Shown piece after piece: positions 31,301 through 38,672 of a stretch of 64,000 bases of DNA. The DNA is from Bacteroidales bacterium (GTDB lineage: Bacteria; Bacteroidota; Bacteroidia; Bacteroidales; JAQUTK01). The translations under genes and the position numbers were made by a program. Below the pieces are notes generated by a model, which worked only from the letters and a program-made list of their open reading frames with translations, ran no database searches and was not told the origin of the DNA. Numbering within the stretch: the first letter of the stretch is position 1; every line of letters starts with the position of its first letter. Location: assembly GCA_028709785.1 (NCBI GenBank), contig JAQUTK010000006.1, positions 1-64,000 of the forward strand, given 5' to 3'.

Positions 31301-31443
31301 AAAATACCCCCTCCCTGGCTATATATGGGCTTACCACTAGTTGTGTACCAGAATACGTCGTTGGTGATTGTTGTGGGATTTGTCTGCGCCTTCAGATGTG
31401 TGAGAAGGAGCAAGGCAATCGTCAAAAAAAATAGTTTCTTCAT
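28321..31443 (-). CDS. GH43 - CBM-like - esterase - esterase multidomain enzyme
   Basis: A 1040-residue secreted protein. After the signal peptide (about 1-19) a five-bladed propeller of GH43 type (subfamily 24/34-like, with QGGGIFRF, YYWYG and GREGNCMF) spans about 20-345. A beta-sandwich resembling carbohydrate-binding modules follows (about 350-525). Then come two separate alpha/beta hydrolases: one with GHSCGG (serine near 657, histidine in AGHGGTYNE) and one with GESQGG (serine near 905, histidine in GAGHGF), the latter like cinnamoyl esterases. Such a polypeptide could remove a glycosyl side chain and two ester groups. The gene is convergent with the regulator gene, 31 bases away. Confidence 0.85.
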   Translation of the reverse strand: MKKLFFLTIALLLLTHLKAQTNPTTITNDVFWYTTSGKPIYSQGGGIFRFPDATTGKEYYYWYGVHYAGAETYLASPTGKIENSRFVSVTCYRSEDLVNWTFVGDVMTSKSLTGAYWLGRLGVAYIAEIKKYALLVQYNNSVLIATCDTPTGLFEKQSAIDMTSRIGTPNTGDQTVFTDDNGKSYLVYSYGKGRSKIYLSEIGVKDGAVTLLDCNKVYSGAGREGNCMFKYKGKYYICASDLYGWNASNVYYLESKSVYGPYTPTNDMLKMPGAENDYGHVTQTGFFYTVKGTKKETVIYCGDRWADFAGNGNGYNQWCPLSFVNNAPYFNSLSEWTLNAETGEWQVGKGNNYVKNGSFDADRVNIPSAKKPVQTYLTGWSFLVSKGNKIAVGGAHSPVLNASNSSSDRAVVTGNKCMMITDSVDFTRKIYQNIPSTVDVPITDGTYILSAKVMSGGLFKKLYMYALSDNQTFKGDITYSDSQWHDLVIKDIQIKGGKVEIGFLADGPTNAWCKIDDVTLVNQQTEKQKTIDNGGSGLFKAIAVSEKTLPEFVVYRPKDLYWASTREKKLPVLIWGNGGCTDTSVGYERMLTEIASQGYVVIAIGELQMVNGDRKEVHTPSTMMADAMNWLCMQVKDKNSDYYDCVDTTKMAAAGHSCGGAQVLFNAASPRLKTYIIHNAGMGDMEMAGASKSSLEGLHGPILYLTGGESDVAYKNAQLDYERISHVPVAYGDMSKAGHGGTYNEKGGGDFGRMLQAWLDWQLKGKTEQKNVFLESDLRAFPGWTMKQKNFGDGNTVSELWINNSSRKIYGIVSEPTSKEKNGVAIISHGFNGTHHFGRDYFKTLNELGYLVYTFDYPCGSVNSRSDSNTENMSVIDQKEDLKAIVHYFQNQPNVDKNKIVLIGESQGGFISALAAADLKEQVSRLILIYPALCIPDNWNQRYPKVKDIPEVTKMWNVPLGRRFFEQLRNIDVYKTITAYKGPVQIVHGSKDAVVPLSYSEKAMKQYADAHLGVIPGAGHGFKPDEREISNLFVKEFLSK

Positions 31444-31667
31444 TGTAGCTTATTATATTAGTGCAAATTTGGTGTCAGTTCGAAGTGCTTTTCTGTTCAG
31501 TTTTGAAATTATAATTGTTTTTCGATGCAAGATAGTCTATTTCTATACTAATCAGCTTTCAATAAATGTCTTATATGTACTAATTTTTCGCCAATGTCCT
31601 TTTTGCTCCATATTTTGTCCAAAAAATATCATTTTACCGGCACGCTTTTATTTGACAACAAACAAAG

Positions 31668-31702
31668 AACGCAGCCCCTGATGTAGAAAGGCTGCGTTTT
31701 TT
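31668..31702. terminator. Intrinsic terminator between GH43 fusion and GH10 genes
   Basis: A 9-base stem (31668-31676 with 31690-31698) closes a 13-base loop, followed by six T on the plus strand and by a T-rich tract on the minus strand. It lies 41 bases after the GH10 stop and most likely ends its transcript. Confidence 0.75.
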
Positions 31703-31742
31703 GAATTACCTAATCCAATAGATGTTGGTATCCGGCATCTGC

Positions 31743-33659
31743 TTAGTTTAACAAGATACGCTTCGGTTCTCCACTGCCATCTTGTTTGCGGAAGATGTAA
31801 ACTCCATTGGGGTATTTATTTTTCAAGCTGGAAATATCTCCGTTGCTGATTTCAATAACTCCCATCTTGATGCCCATAATAGAGTACATTTCATACACTC
31901 CATCAAATGTGTCCACTTGATTATCTTCTACCTCTGTTGTTATGCCGGAGAAAGTTACCTTATCAATGTTGCAAGAAGAGTTCTCGATAACCAAACGCAA
32001 CTTGTACGTACCTGCAGGCAAAGAAATTCTTGTACGGCCTGTAACCTCGGTGTAAGACGACCAATTGCCGCCTGGAGATTGTGGCACCGAGATTTCACCG
32101 GTAATGTCGCTAATGCCCTTATAGATCCTGAAAGTAGCACCGGTCGTTCCTGATGAAACCTTTGCCGTCCAATTCATTCTCTGCTTTTGATTTACTGTTA
32201 CGGTATAGTCCAGCCACTCGCCGGCCGAAGTCCAACCAACAAAATAATTATTATTACCATAGCTGCCTATATCAACGCCACAATTGGTGGTCCGGTATTT
32301 TCCGCCCTCATTCACATTGTCTTTATCGTTGTAAGCCACTTGATTGATCCCGTTGTCGAAATTTTCTGCTTCTAATATGCCGGGCAAAGCTAGTGGCTCT
32401 GTTTTATATGGTGTGCTTGGTACGTATGCCTTAGCCGTGCACGTTTTCTCGAAAAGGAGACTGTCAGCCTTATTGAACACTTTCAATTTAAAGGTATAGT
32501 TACCGGCAACTGTAGGAGTCCACTTCAGTTCAATCGATGATTCTGTGGTATCGCACAATAGTACGTTGTTGACGTAAACCAACATTTTCGCAATGGAGTC
32601 TTTATCACTGTACGCCTTTGCCTTAATTGTGGTTTCGGTATTGATTAGAACCAAGCTTTCCGATGCAGTGATGTAGGCATATGTGCCAACGTTCATTAAC
32701 GGACTCTTTGCATTTATTGCGGCATCTGTGAGCATATATTCACGAAGCCATTTCATAGCGGGACGTTCAACTCCATCTTTGATCAGACCCGAATAGTCAA
32801 CCCAGGTGGAGCCGTAGATGTACCCCCATAAGGTGACTCCGGCTACAAAATCAGCCTCCCACATCACAGGAATTTGTTCACTGTAACGTTTCAACTGTTC
32901 CTGATCGCTTTGCTTACTGATGTCGTATTCAGAAATAAGGATAGGAAGACCTGTTTGGTTGTGTATTTTATAGAGCACGGTTTTGAAATCTGCACCCGAC
33001 ATATCGCCCAGGTCGTGAGCCTGGCAACCTGCTACATCAACAGGAGCCCCCGCTGCCTTTATTTTTTTCAGCAAATCAATATAAGCATCGGTGTTCCACA
33101 TAAATGTATTGAAGTCGTTGTAGATAAGCACCGCTTTAGGCCAACGCTCACGAGCCATAATAAATGCTTTCACAATCCAATCGTATCCTGAAGCGCCATC
33201 GCCGCCCAGTGCGTTCTTATAGGGTGCCGGATTATGTCCGGGAAGGGCTTCATTAACCACATCGATATAATCCAAATCAGGATAACGTGCAGCAGCAGCA
33301 TCAAACCATTCCGTAATTTCATCCAGTTGTTCTTTTTGAGAAAGCTTATCCATCCAACTAGGATATTGACCGCCCCAAATTAGCGTATGAAACTTGAACG
33401 GGATATTGTGATCTTTACAATATTTGTATTCCTTGTCGACAGTGCCCCAATTGAAAACATCACGGGTCCCTTCAACCGATGCCCACTTCGTTTCATTTTC
33501 AGGCGTCAACTGGTTCCAATAAGTACTGAAATCACTTCTAATACTGTACGCAGTGGTAATGTTGCCCAAAAATTTGTTTGGATTTTGTGATAATTGGGCA
33601 TAGCTGAAAGTACTGCCCATTGATAGCAACGTTAATAAAAGTGTTGCTTTAATCTTCAT
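31743..33659 (-). CDS. GH10 endo-1,4-beta-xylanase with CBM6-like domain and possible T9SS tail
   Basis: A 638-residue secreted xylanase. The start at 33659 begins a signal peptide (MKIKATLLLTLL, to about residue 22); a longer frame is unlikely. The GH10 barrel (about 25-345) has acid/base E137 in VVNEALPG and nucleophile E244 in ILISEYDIS. An immunoglobulin-like segment (about 360-440) and a CBM6-like module (about 450-585, EAENFDNG, GEWLDYTV) follow. The end, with MYSIMGIKMG, YPNGVYIFRK and KRILLN, resembles a type A sorting domain of the type IX secretion system. It would cut the xylan backbone, feeding the GH8 and esterase enzymes. Confidence 0.9.
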   Translation of the reverse strand: MKIKATLLLTLLSMGSTFSYAQLSQNPNKFLGNITTAYSIRSDFSTYWNQLTPENETKWASVEGTRDVFNWGTVDKEYKYCKDHNIPFKFHTLIWGGQYPSWMDKLSQKEQLDEITEWFDAAAARYPDLDYIDVVNEALPGHNPAPYKNALGGDGASGYDWIVKAFIMARERWPKAVLIYNDFNTFMWNTDAYIDLLKKIKAAGAPVDVAGCQAHDLGDMSGADFKTVLYKIHNQTGLPILISEYDISKQSDQEQLKRYSEQIPVMWEADFVAGVTLWGYIYGSTWVDYSGLIKDGVERPAMKWLREYMLTDAAINAKSPLMNVGTYAYITASESLVLINTETTIKAKAYSDKDSIAKMLVYVNNVLLCDTTESSIELKWTPTVAGNYTFKLKVFNKADSLLFEKTCTAKAYVPSTPYKTEPLALPGILEAENFDNGINQVAYNDKDNVNEGGKYRTTNCGVDIGSYGNNNYFVGWTSAGEWLDYTVTVNQKQRMNWTAKVSSGTTGATFRIYKGISDITGEISVPQSPGGNWSSYTEVTGRTRISLPAGTYKLRLVIENSSCNIDKVTFSGITTEVEDNQVDTFDGVYEMYSIMGIKMGVIEISNGDISSLKNKYPNGVYIFRKQDGSGEPKRILLN

Positions 33660-34008
33660 AGTAGTTTGTGTATTTATTTGACATAAAATAGTTGATTTTC
33701 TCACTAAGAACCTGGTAAATATACAATAAATCATTGGATTATCCATCAAAATATGCTCATAAATTGCTTTCAATAAATTAGTATCTTTTATCTTTATGAC
33801 TTCACTTCATGCGGATATTGTCCATTCTTTTTTTCTGATAAGTGGTATCCTTTTCAATTATTATATTCACCTCATCGGGTTCCTTCCTCTGTAATCATCA
33901 CTCTGATTGCATTATCTACGGTGTAAAATAGCTATTTTCGTCTTGTATGTTTGATACTTATAAAACTTTGATTAACTTTGTAAGTGTTCAAATAATGACA
34001 TTAAGTAG
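33660..34008 (+). other. Intergenic region with hipBA promoter
   Basis: 349 bases between the divergently read GH10 and HipB genes. Apart from the promoter at 33950-33980 I see no further gene or RNA. Confidence 0.5.
33950..33980 (+). promoter_or_regulatory. Bacteroidetes-type promoter of hipBA
   Basis: TTTG at 33950-33953 is followed after exactly 19 bases by TAACTTTG at 33973-33980, a perfect match to the -33/-7 consensus used by the primary Bacteroidetes sigma factor. It lies 28 bases upstream of the antitoxin gene. Confidence 0.85.
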
Positions 34009-34344
34009 ATGAAAAGAGAACTAAGCGATAATATATTGTCTCTTATAGGAAAGACGCCCGACATATTGATGATGGGTGTTGCAGAACGTGTTAAGGAGAG
34101 GCGGTTGGAGAAGAATTGGACGCAAAAGATGCTTGCAACAAAAGCTGGTATCTCGTTTAGTTCTTACCGACGCTTTGAAGCATCCGGTGAGATATCTATG
34201 CGCTCCTTGGTAATGATTGCTTTTGCATTGGATATGACCGATGAATTTGATACCTTGTTTTGCGGAAAGACCTACCAAAGCGTTGACGATATAATAAATG
34301 CAGAGCAATCGAAACAACGAAAGCGAGGGACTAAAAATGGATAA
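34009..34344 (+). CDS. HipB-like XRE-family antitoxin/repressor
   Basis: A 111-residue protein with a Cro/C1-type helix-turn-helix at about residues 24-80 (VKERRLEKNWTQKMLATKAG, then SYRRFEASGEIS). It overlaps the HipA-like gene by 8 bases, so the two are translationally coupled. It should neutralise the kinase and repress the operon. The strong promoter just upstream is its likely operator region. Confidence 0.88.
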   Translation: MKRELSDNILSLIGKTPDILMMGVAERVKERRLEKNWTQKMLATKAGISFSSYRRFEASGEISMRSLVMIAFALDMTDEFDTLFCGKTYQSVDDIINAEQSKQRKRGTKNG

Positions 34345-35449
34345 TATTTCCGTACTAGAGATTTTTATGGCGGGTAGGCGTGTAGGGCGAATGGCGCTTA
34401 CACCAGATGGTTTGTGCGGTTTTGAATATGATACAGATTGGATTCAAACCGGATTTTCCATCTCTCCATATTATTTGCATTTGAAGCCGGGACTGATAAT
34501 GGCCAAACGAGATCCGTTCAGTGGAAACTTCGGAGTGTTCGATGATAGCCTTCCGGATGGTTGGGGTAATTTATTGCTTGATCGTTATTTGCAAGAGAAA
34601 GGAATAGATCCCTATAAACTGAATATCTTAGAGCGACTATCACTCATCGGATCTACAGGACGTGGCGCATTGGAATATCGTCCAGACAAAAGCATTGCCA
34701 CTGATGATGAATTTCTTGACTTTAATCGTTTGGCGAAAGAGGCTGAATATATACTTGAAAGTAAAGAGAGTGCTGGTTCGGTTGACTTGCTCTATAAATA
34801 TGGCGGTTCGTCCGGTGGAGCTCGCCCAAAAGTGTTTGCGAAGATAGATGACCGTGAGTGGCTTCTGAAGTTTAAAGCTACATTCGACCCGGTTAATGTG
34901 GGAGAGATTGAGTATAATTACTCGTTACTCGCGCGTGAATGTGGAATACGAATGGCAGAAACCCGCTTGTTCGATGGCCGTTATTTTGGAGTCGAACGAT
35001 TTGATAGAACTCCTCAAGGTAAGATCCACACCATAAGTGCGGCAGGATTACTACATGCGAATTATCGGATTCCCAGCCTTGACTACTCGATACTACTAAA
35101 ACTGACGTTAAATCTTACCAAAGATATGGAGCAGGTAGCCCAAATGTTCCGTCTGATGGTGTTTAATATTCTTATTTCCAATAGAGACGATCATGCCAAA
35201 AACTTCTCCTTCCAATGGATTAATGGGGTGTGGAAACTCTCGCCTGCCTATGACCTTTTGCCAAGTAGTGGGTTTAACGGTTACCATACCACGACCATAA
35301 ATGGCAAAGGCGAACCTACATTTTCTGATATCATAGCCGTTGCTTCGGAAGCGGGAATAACCAAACAGCGCGCAACTCAAATTATCGAAGAAGTGTCGGA
35401 AAAGTGTATGAAGGCGAGAATGTCTAAGATAACAGTAAAAACAACGTAA
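34337..35449 (+). CDS. HipA-like serine/threonine kinase toxin
   Basis: A 370-residue HipA-family protein. The ATG at 34337 was taken because it overlaps the antitoxin by 8 bases; a longer frame begins inside it. The N-terminal subdomain (about 1-100) is followed by the kinase core with the glycine-rich KYGGSSGGARPK, ISNRDDHAKNF with catalytic D284 and the metal-binding PAYDLLPS. HipA kinases phosphorylate aminoacyl-tRNA synthetases in studied systems and induce dormancy. All key residues are present, so the toxin appears functional. Confidence 0.88.
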   Translation: MDNISVLEIFMAGRRVGRMALTPDGLCGFEYDTDWIQTGFSISPYYLHLKPGLIMAKRDPFSGNFGVFDDSLPDGWGNLLLDRYLQEKGIDPYKLNILERLSLIGSTGRGALEYRPDKSIATDDEFLDFNRLAKEAEYILESKESAGSVDLLYKYGGSSGGARPKVFAKIDDREWLLKFKATFDPVNVGEIEYNYSLLARECGIRMAETRLFDGRYFGVERFDRTPQGKIHTISAAGLLHANYRIPSLDYSILLKLTLNLTKDMEQVAQMFRLMVFNILISNRDDHAKNFSFQWINGVWKLSPAYDLLPSSGFNGYHTTTINGKGEPTFSDIIAVASEAGITKQRATQIIEEVSEKCMKARMSKITVKTT

Positions 35450-35636
35450 AGGAGCTCCCAACATTCCACAGTTGTACTCGAATCCTTCCATGCAGACGTT
35501 CATTGCGTTTGACCTGGGTCATCCTCCCGTTTACCGACTGTTGACTTTCCGTTTGACGAAGGTGAAACGGAACAAACGCCCTGATACGTGGATCCATGCA
35601 CAAGGACTCGTGAATCGGTTCATCCTCGTGTTCAGA

Positions 35637-35697
35637 TTTGTACTGTATGTTCTTTCTATTTGTATTGTATGTTCTTCCGGTTTGTACTGTATGTTTC
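35637..35697 (+). repeat. Three imperfect 22-base tandem repeats
   Basis: The unit TTTGTA(C/T)TGTATGTT begins at 35637, 35659 and 35681, a strict 22-base period. Only three units exist. Confidence 0.75.
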
Positions 35698-35741
35698 CGG
35701 CATTTCATTTAATTGTTTTTTGTATGGTCATTTCTTCGTCA

Positions 35742-35775
35742 TTGCGGGCTCCGACCCGCAATCTCATTTTTTTTT
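35742..35775 (+). terminator. Hairpin with long T tract
   Basis: A 7-base GC-rich stem (35742-35748 with 35755-35761) is followed by a run of thirteen T broken only at its start. It fits an intrinsic terminator, possibly of the hipBA transcript, though it lies 290 bases after hipA. Confidence 0.5.
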
Positions 35776-35938
35776 TTTTATTTTCGGTTTTCAAAATGGT
35801 AGATACCATGATTTCACTCCACCAAGTGCACCAAGCCATGCCTTACAGTATACTGTAAGGCATTTTGGCCTTTCACTTTTTTACTTGCTCGGTTGAAAAT
35901 TGCTTACATAAATGTTTGCTCGGAGGCATTTTGCATAC
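35768..35938 (-). repeat. Structured dispersed repeat, copy D (inverted)
   Basis: Read on the minus strand this follows the same order as the copy at 59228-59423: GTATG start, GAGCAAA, GAGCAA, then the palindrome (a perfect 26-base inverted repeat at 35838-35863), GGTG units and the CCGAAAA(T/C)AAAAAAA tail. Its stem differs from that at 59301 by paired, compensating bases. Confidence 0.75.
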
Positions 35939-35966
35939 AGTTTTGCAATTTATTCCATCCAGCCCA

Positions 35967-36008
35967 AAAGTTTTCTAATAGTTTTGCTCCTAACTATTAG
36001 AAAACTTT
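35967..36008. repeat. 17-base hairpin between two inverted repeat copies
   Basis: A perfect 17-base stem (35967-35983 with 35992-36008) with an 8-base loop sits between copies D and A, whose starts face each other. Function unknown; there is no U tract. Confidence 0.7.
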
Positions 36009-36094
36009 GTCGCGCGAACCGTATATCTTTCCGGAGTTTCCCGTATGTTTTTTTGGAGAAATTCGCTCTGTTTTATCATATTTCTGGCAAATAA

Positions 36095-36290
36095 TGTATG
36101 AAAAAGGCCTTTTGAGCAAATAAAAATGGTTGCTTTTTTGTGCGGGAAAATGTAAAATTTGGAAATCGACCTGCCTTACAAGCTCTCAAATGGCATATTA
36201 GGGTGCAGTGGTGCAGTAAAATAGTACTTTTTCACTCATTCCTAAATCGAAATTCAAAAAAACAACAGAGTTGAAACATTGGAATGGATG
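36095..36290 (+). repeat. Structured dispersed repeat, copy A
   Basis: It shares with the copy at 43302-43508 the blocks GCCTTTTGAGCAAATAAA, AAATGGCATATT, and the tail with CTCATTCCTAAATCGAAATT and GGAATGGATGAA. The palindrome is degenerate in this copy. Confidence 0.85.
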
Positions 36291-36352
36291 AATACGAAAA
36301 CGAAACCACTATCCAATCGAATGAAACACTTCCCGTGTATATGGCTCTCCCT

Positions 36353-36880
36353 CATTGAAAAAAAATCTTATGAAATTATTTTTGAATTAAATGATACCAT
36401 TAACAAAAATATTTCTTTTCTTTGTATCTGTTTCAAGTCTTGTGACATTTTTGTGAACAAAGTAATGAATACATCATGTGAAACAAACCGAACCATCCGT
36501 GTAAAAAGATGAATAATACATGATAAAACGTCTCCTGCAAATTAAAATATCTTTAAATGACTATAAGAATGACTGGATAATACATGGTTTAATTACTTGT
36601 CACCTATAGGGAATAGGCTCAAGTACGCAGAAAGTAAGCGAAAGACAACTGATTTTGACCATCGGATAATAGGGAAGAAGAGCATAACTTGTCCTCATTT
36701 TACACGGATCGATGCCGTGAGAGAATGATTTCCGGGTTAGACTCACAAAACCTCACATAAAAAGTAGCTTTGCTTTTGTTGCAAAACTCCTAATCCTGAA
36801 CCTTCGGCACAATAAATCAACTTCGGATAAGCTTGTCCGAAACAAAAGTAACAAAACAATTAAATTGCTCGGTCCTTACG
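36353..36880 (+). repeat. Collapsed copy of the serine-protease locus
   Basis: 36353-36530 parallels the leader at 47700-47877 through ATACATGATAAAACG, including the protease start codon; then, after about 30 bases, 36558-36880 parallels the 3' flank at 49536-49740 (ATGACTATAA(G/T)AATGACTGG, TCACCTATAG, CTCAAGTACGCAGAAAG). The 1.6-kb coding part is absent. Confidence 0.75.
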
Positions 36881-36909
36881 GCCTAAAACAAATTTATTTA
36901 AATATAATT

Positions 36910-37332
36910 ATGAAAAAACTGATTATTATTACGGTTATATTACTGTCTTCTGCAAGTTGTTTTGCCCAATTTGCAACTTTTGAACCAATAGTTTCGAAAG
37001 TCCCCAATTCAAGTAATAATCCCATACCTTCAGGTTCTTCTGACGATATTGGAGAGGTTACGCGTACAACTGGCTATATATTAAGTGATTCCGGTTCGGT
37101 TATGAGGAAGATTCAACTGAAAGTATCCACTAAGACTACTGAGTTTGGTGAGTCTGTACGCATTATTGCTTATTACAATGTAATTCCAGGTTTAGATGCA
37201 ACTTGGAATAAAGTCTCTGTAAGAGCTCAAGCCATTGGAGGAGAATTACCTATTACCAAGCAACAAAAAGTAGCTTATGCAAATTTTACATATTGGGCTT
37301 ACTGGAATTTCGGGAAAATCTGGTTTAAATAG
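36910..37332 (+). CDS. Small exported protein of unknown function
   Basis: A 140-residue exported protein. The ATG at 36910 starts a signal peptide (MKKLIIITVILLSSAS, cleavage after CFAQ); the longer frame is not credible because its leader belongs to the repeat upstream. The mature part contains TRTTGYILSDSGSVMRKIQL and ends with aromatic-rich sequence. No family is recognised. Confidence 0.55.
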   Translation: MKKLIIITVILLSSASCFAQFATFEPIVSKVPNSSNNPIPSGSSDDIGEVTRTTGYILSDSGSVMRKIQLKVSTKTTEFGESVRIIAYYNVIPGLDATWNKVSVRAQAIGGELPITKQQKVAYANFTYWAYWNFGKIWFK

Positions 37333-37436
37333 AGTTCGCTGAATTTTAATAACTATTGATCTGAATAATTATTCTAATTTTGCATTTTAAAGTTGTAGCA
37401 GAGAATGATATCTTGAATTTATTCTTATACGTTATT

Positions 37437-37754
37437 ATGGGGCTTCAAATCAAACAAGTGAAAATAAATAGTAAAAGTTTAATGCTAAAACAAATGCTTA
37501 TGAACTTAGAAGAGAGTGATTTAGATAAACCAATTTATAGAATAATTTCTATAGAACGATTACTTGAAATGTTTAAATTTAAAGAACTTATTTTCCCTCA
37601 AGTAAAAGAATGGGATGATGTTTATGAAAACTTTTTCATAAAATCCAAATTTCGAGACATGAATGGTGAAGTATTCGAAATTGATGATGATTTAGAAGAA
37701 TACTATGGACAATGTTGGAGCTTTACTAAAGATTCTGATGCCTTATGGAGAATT
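37437..37754 (+). pseudogene. DUF2971 gene, N-terminal part, cut by IS66
   Basis: The frame from ATG 37437 (upstream in-frame ATG at 37380 lies inside a likely -7 element TAATTTTG, 37375-37382) gives a DUF2971-like start: IYRIISIERLLEMFKFKEL, then WDDVYENFF and YYGQCWSFT. It runs into the IS66 left end at 37755 in the middle of the WRI motif. The C-terminal end of the gene resumes after the element at 40312, but roughly 100 residues in between are missing. Confidence 0.75.
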
Positions 37755-37827
37755 GTAAGCGTCTCCGCGATACCATCTTGTTTGTAGTTGTTTAGGCTAT
37801 TACTTTTGTCTTCCAAAAAGACGAAAG

Positions 37828-38238
37828 ATGAACAACTCTGCTTTATATTATAAATTTCTAGAGGATTACAAACGTGCCTTGTGTAGCTGCGAGATACCCT
37901 TGCATGAATATTGTTTGATGCATCGCATAAGTTATAACAGCTTTCGCTCATGGATGTTTAAACAGGATCTGACGATTGAAGAGTTCAACCCGGAACTCCG
38001 GGTTCATGACAATTCAGACTCTTCCCAATACACGTTAAAGGTAACGGAGTCATCGCAGCATATTTATCCACTGTCGTTTCATACATCTCCGGTTGAAGAG
38101 AAAATTGTCTGTGAGCAAAATCCGTCCGGTATCAAGGGTGTGAAAATCACCTTCCTCAACGGAATGGAAATTTCCATAGCAGATGTAACGGCAAAAGAAC
38201 TTGCCACATTGCTCCGCTCATACAATACCGGTTACTAA
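37828..38238 (+). CDS. tnpA: IS66 accessory protein TnpA
   Basis: A 136-residue protein of the IS66 TnpA type, with an N-terminal helix-turn-helix-like part (CLMHRISYNSFRSWMFKQ, about 34-51) and the C-terminal GVKITFLNGMEISIADV typical for the family. Its stop overlaps the start region of tnpB. It is the first gene of the element. Confidence 0.85.
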   Translation: MNNSALYYKFLEDYKRALCSCEIPLHEYCLMHRISYNSFRSWMFKQDLTIEEFNPELRVHDNSDSSQYTLKVTESSQHIYPLSFHTSPVEEKIVCEQNPSGIKGVKITFLNGMEISIADVTAKELATLLRSYNTGY

Positions 38239-38239
38239 G

Positions 38240-38599
38240 ATGTTCGCACTTACAAAATCGATGAGTTACCACCTTTGTTCGCATGATGTGGATATGCGTA
38301 AAGGAATCTATTCCCTGTATCAGTTAGTCAAGACGGATATGAAGCGTAATCCCTTATCCGGTGAGGTTTTTCTGTTTGTGAGCAAAAACAGAACCACCAT
38401 AAAGATACTTCATTGGGAACACGACGGATTTATTTTATACCAGAAGAAACTTGAAAAAGGCACTTTTGAGATACCTCGTTTTAATACATCCAGTGGCCAA
38501 TATGAGATGAAATGGAACACCTTTGTTTTAATGATGGAGGGCGTCTGCATTCATTCCGCGCAATACAGAAAACGGCTTAATATTGATTTAATGCGTTGA
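38240..38599 (+). CDS. tnpB: IS66 accessory protein TnpB
   Basis: A 119-residue IS66 Orf2 (TnpB)-like protein: DMRKGIYSLYQLV, VFLFVSKNRTTIKILHWE and DGFILYQKKLEKG match the family. The ATG at 38240 follows the tnpA stop by one base; an upstream in-frame start inside tnpA is less likely. Required with TnpA and TnpC for IS66 transposition. Confidence 0.88.
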   Translation: MFALTKSMSYHLCSHDVDMRKGIYSLYQLVKTDMKRNPLSGEVFLFVSKNRTTIKILHWEHDGFILYQKKLEKGTFEIPRFNTSSGQYEMKWNTFVLMMEGVCIHSAQYRKRLNIDLMR

Positions 38600-38672
38600 T
38601 ATATAAATACATACAAAATATTTAATTCACTTTTTCCTTGGTAAAACAAAAGATAATCCGTACCTTTATGGC

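Larger units (their letters stand above)
35450..36909 (+). other. Non-coding, repeat-rich region
   Basis: About 1.46 kb without an intact gene. It contains three 22-base tandem units (35637-35697), a hairpin with T tract (35742-35775), two copies of the structured dispersed repeat in opposite orientation with a 17-base hairpin between them, and a collapsed copy of the serine-protease locus (36353-36880). Confidence 0.6.

Noticed and set aside
35637-35697. CRISPR array
   Set aside because: Only three short imperfect units at a 22-base period, no unique spacers of regular length and no cas genes.
35472-35896. Two overlapping plus-strand frames of 128 and 102 residues
   Set aside because: They run through the 22-base repeats, a T tract and the palindromic repeat; the composition (poly-phenylalanine) is that of non-coding DNA.
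36279-36512. 77-residue plus-strand gene
   Set aside because: It spans the end of a dispersed repeat and the leader copied from the protease locus, neither of which codes for protein in the other copies.
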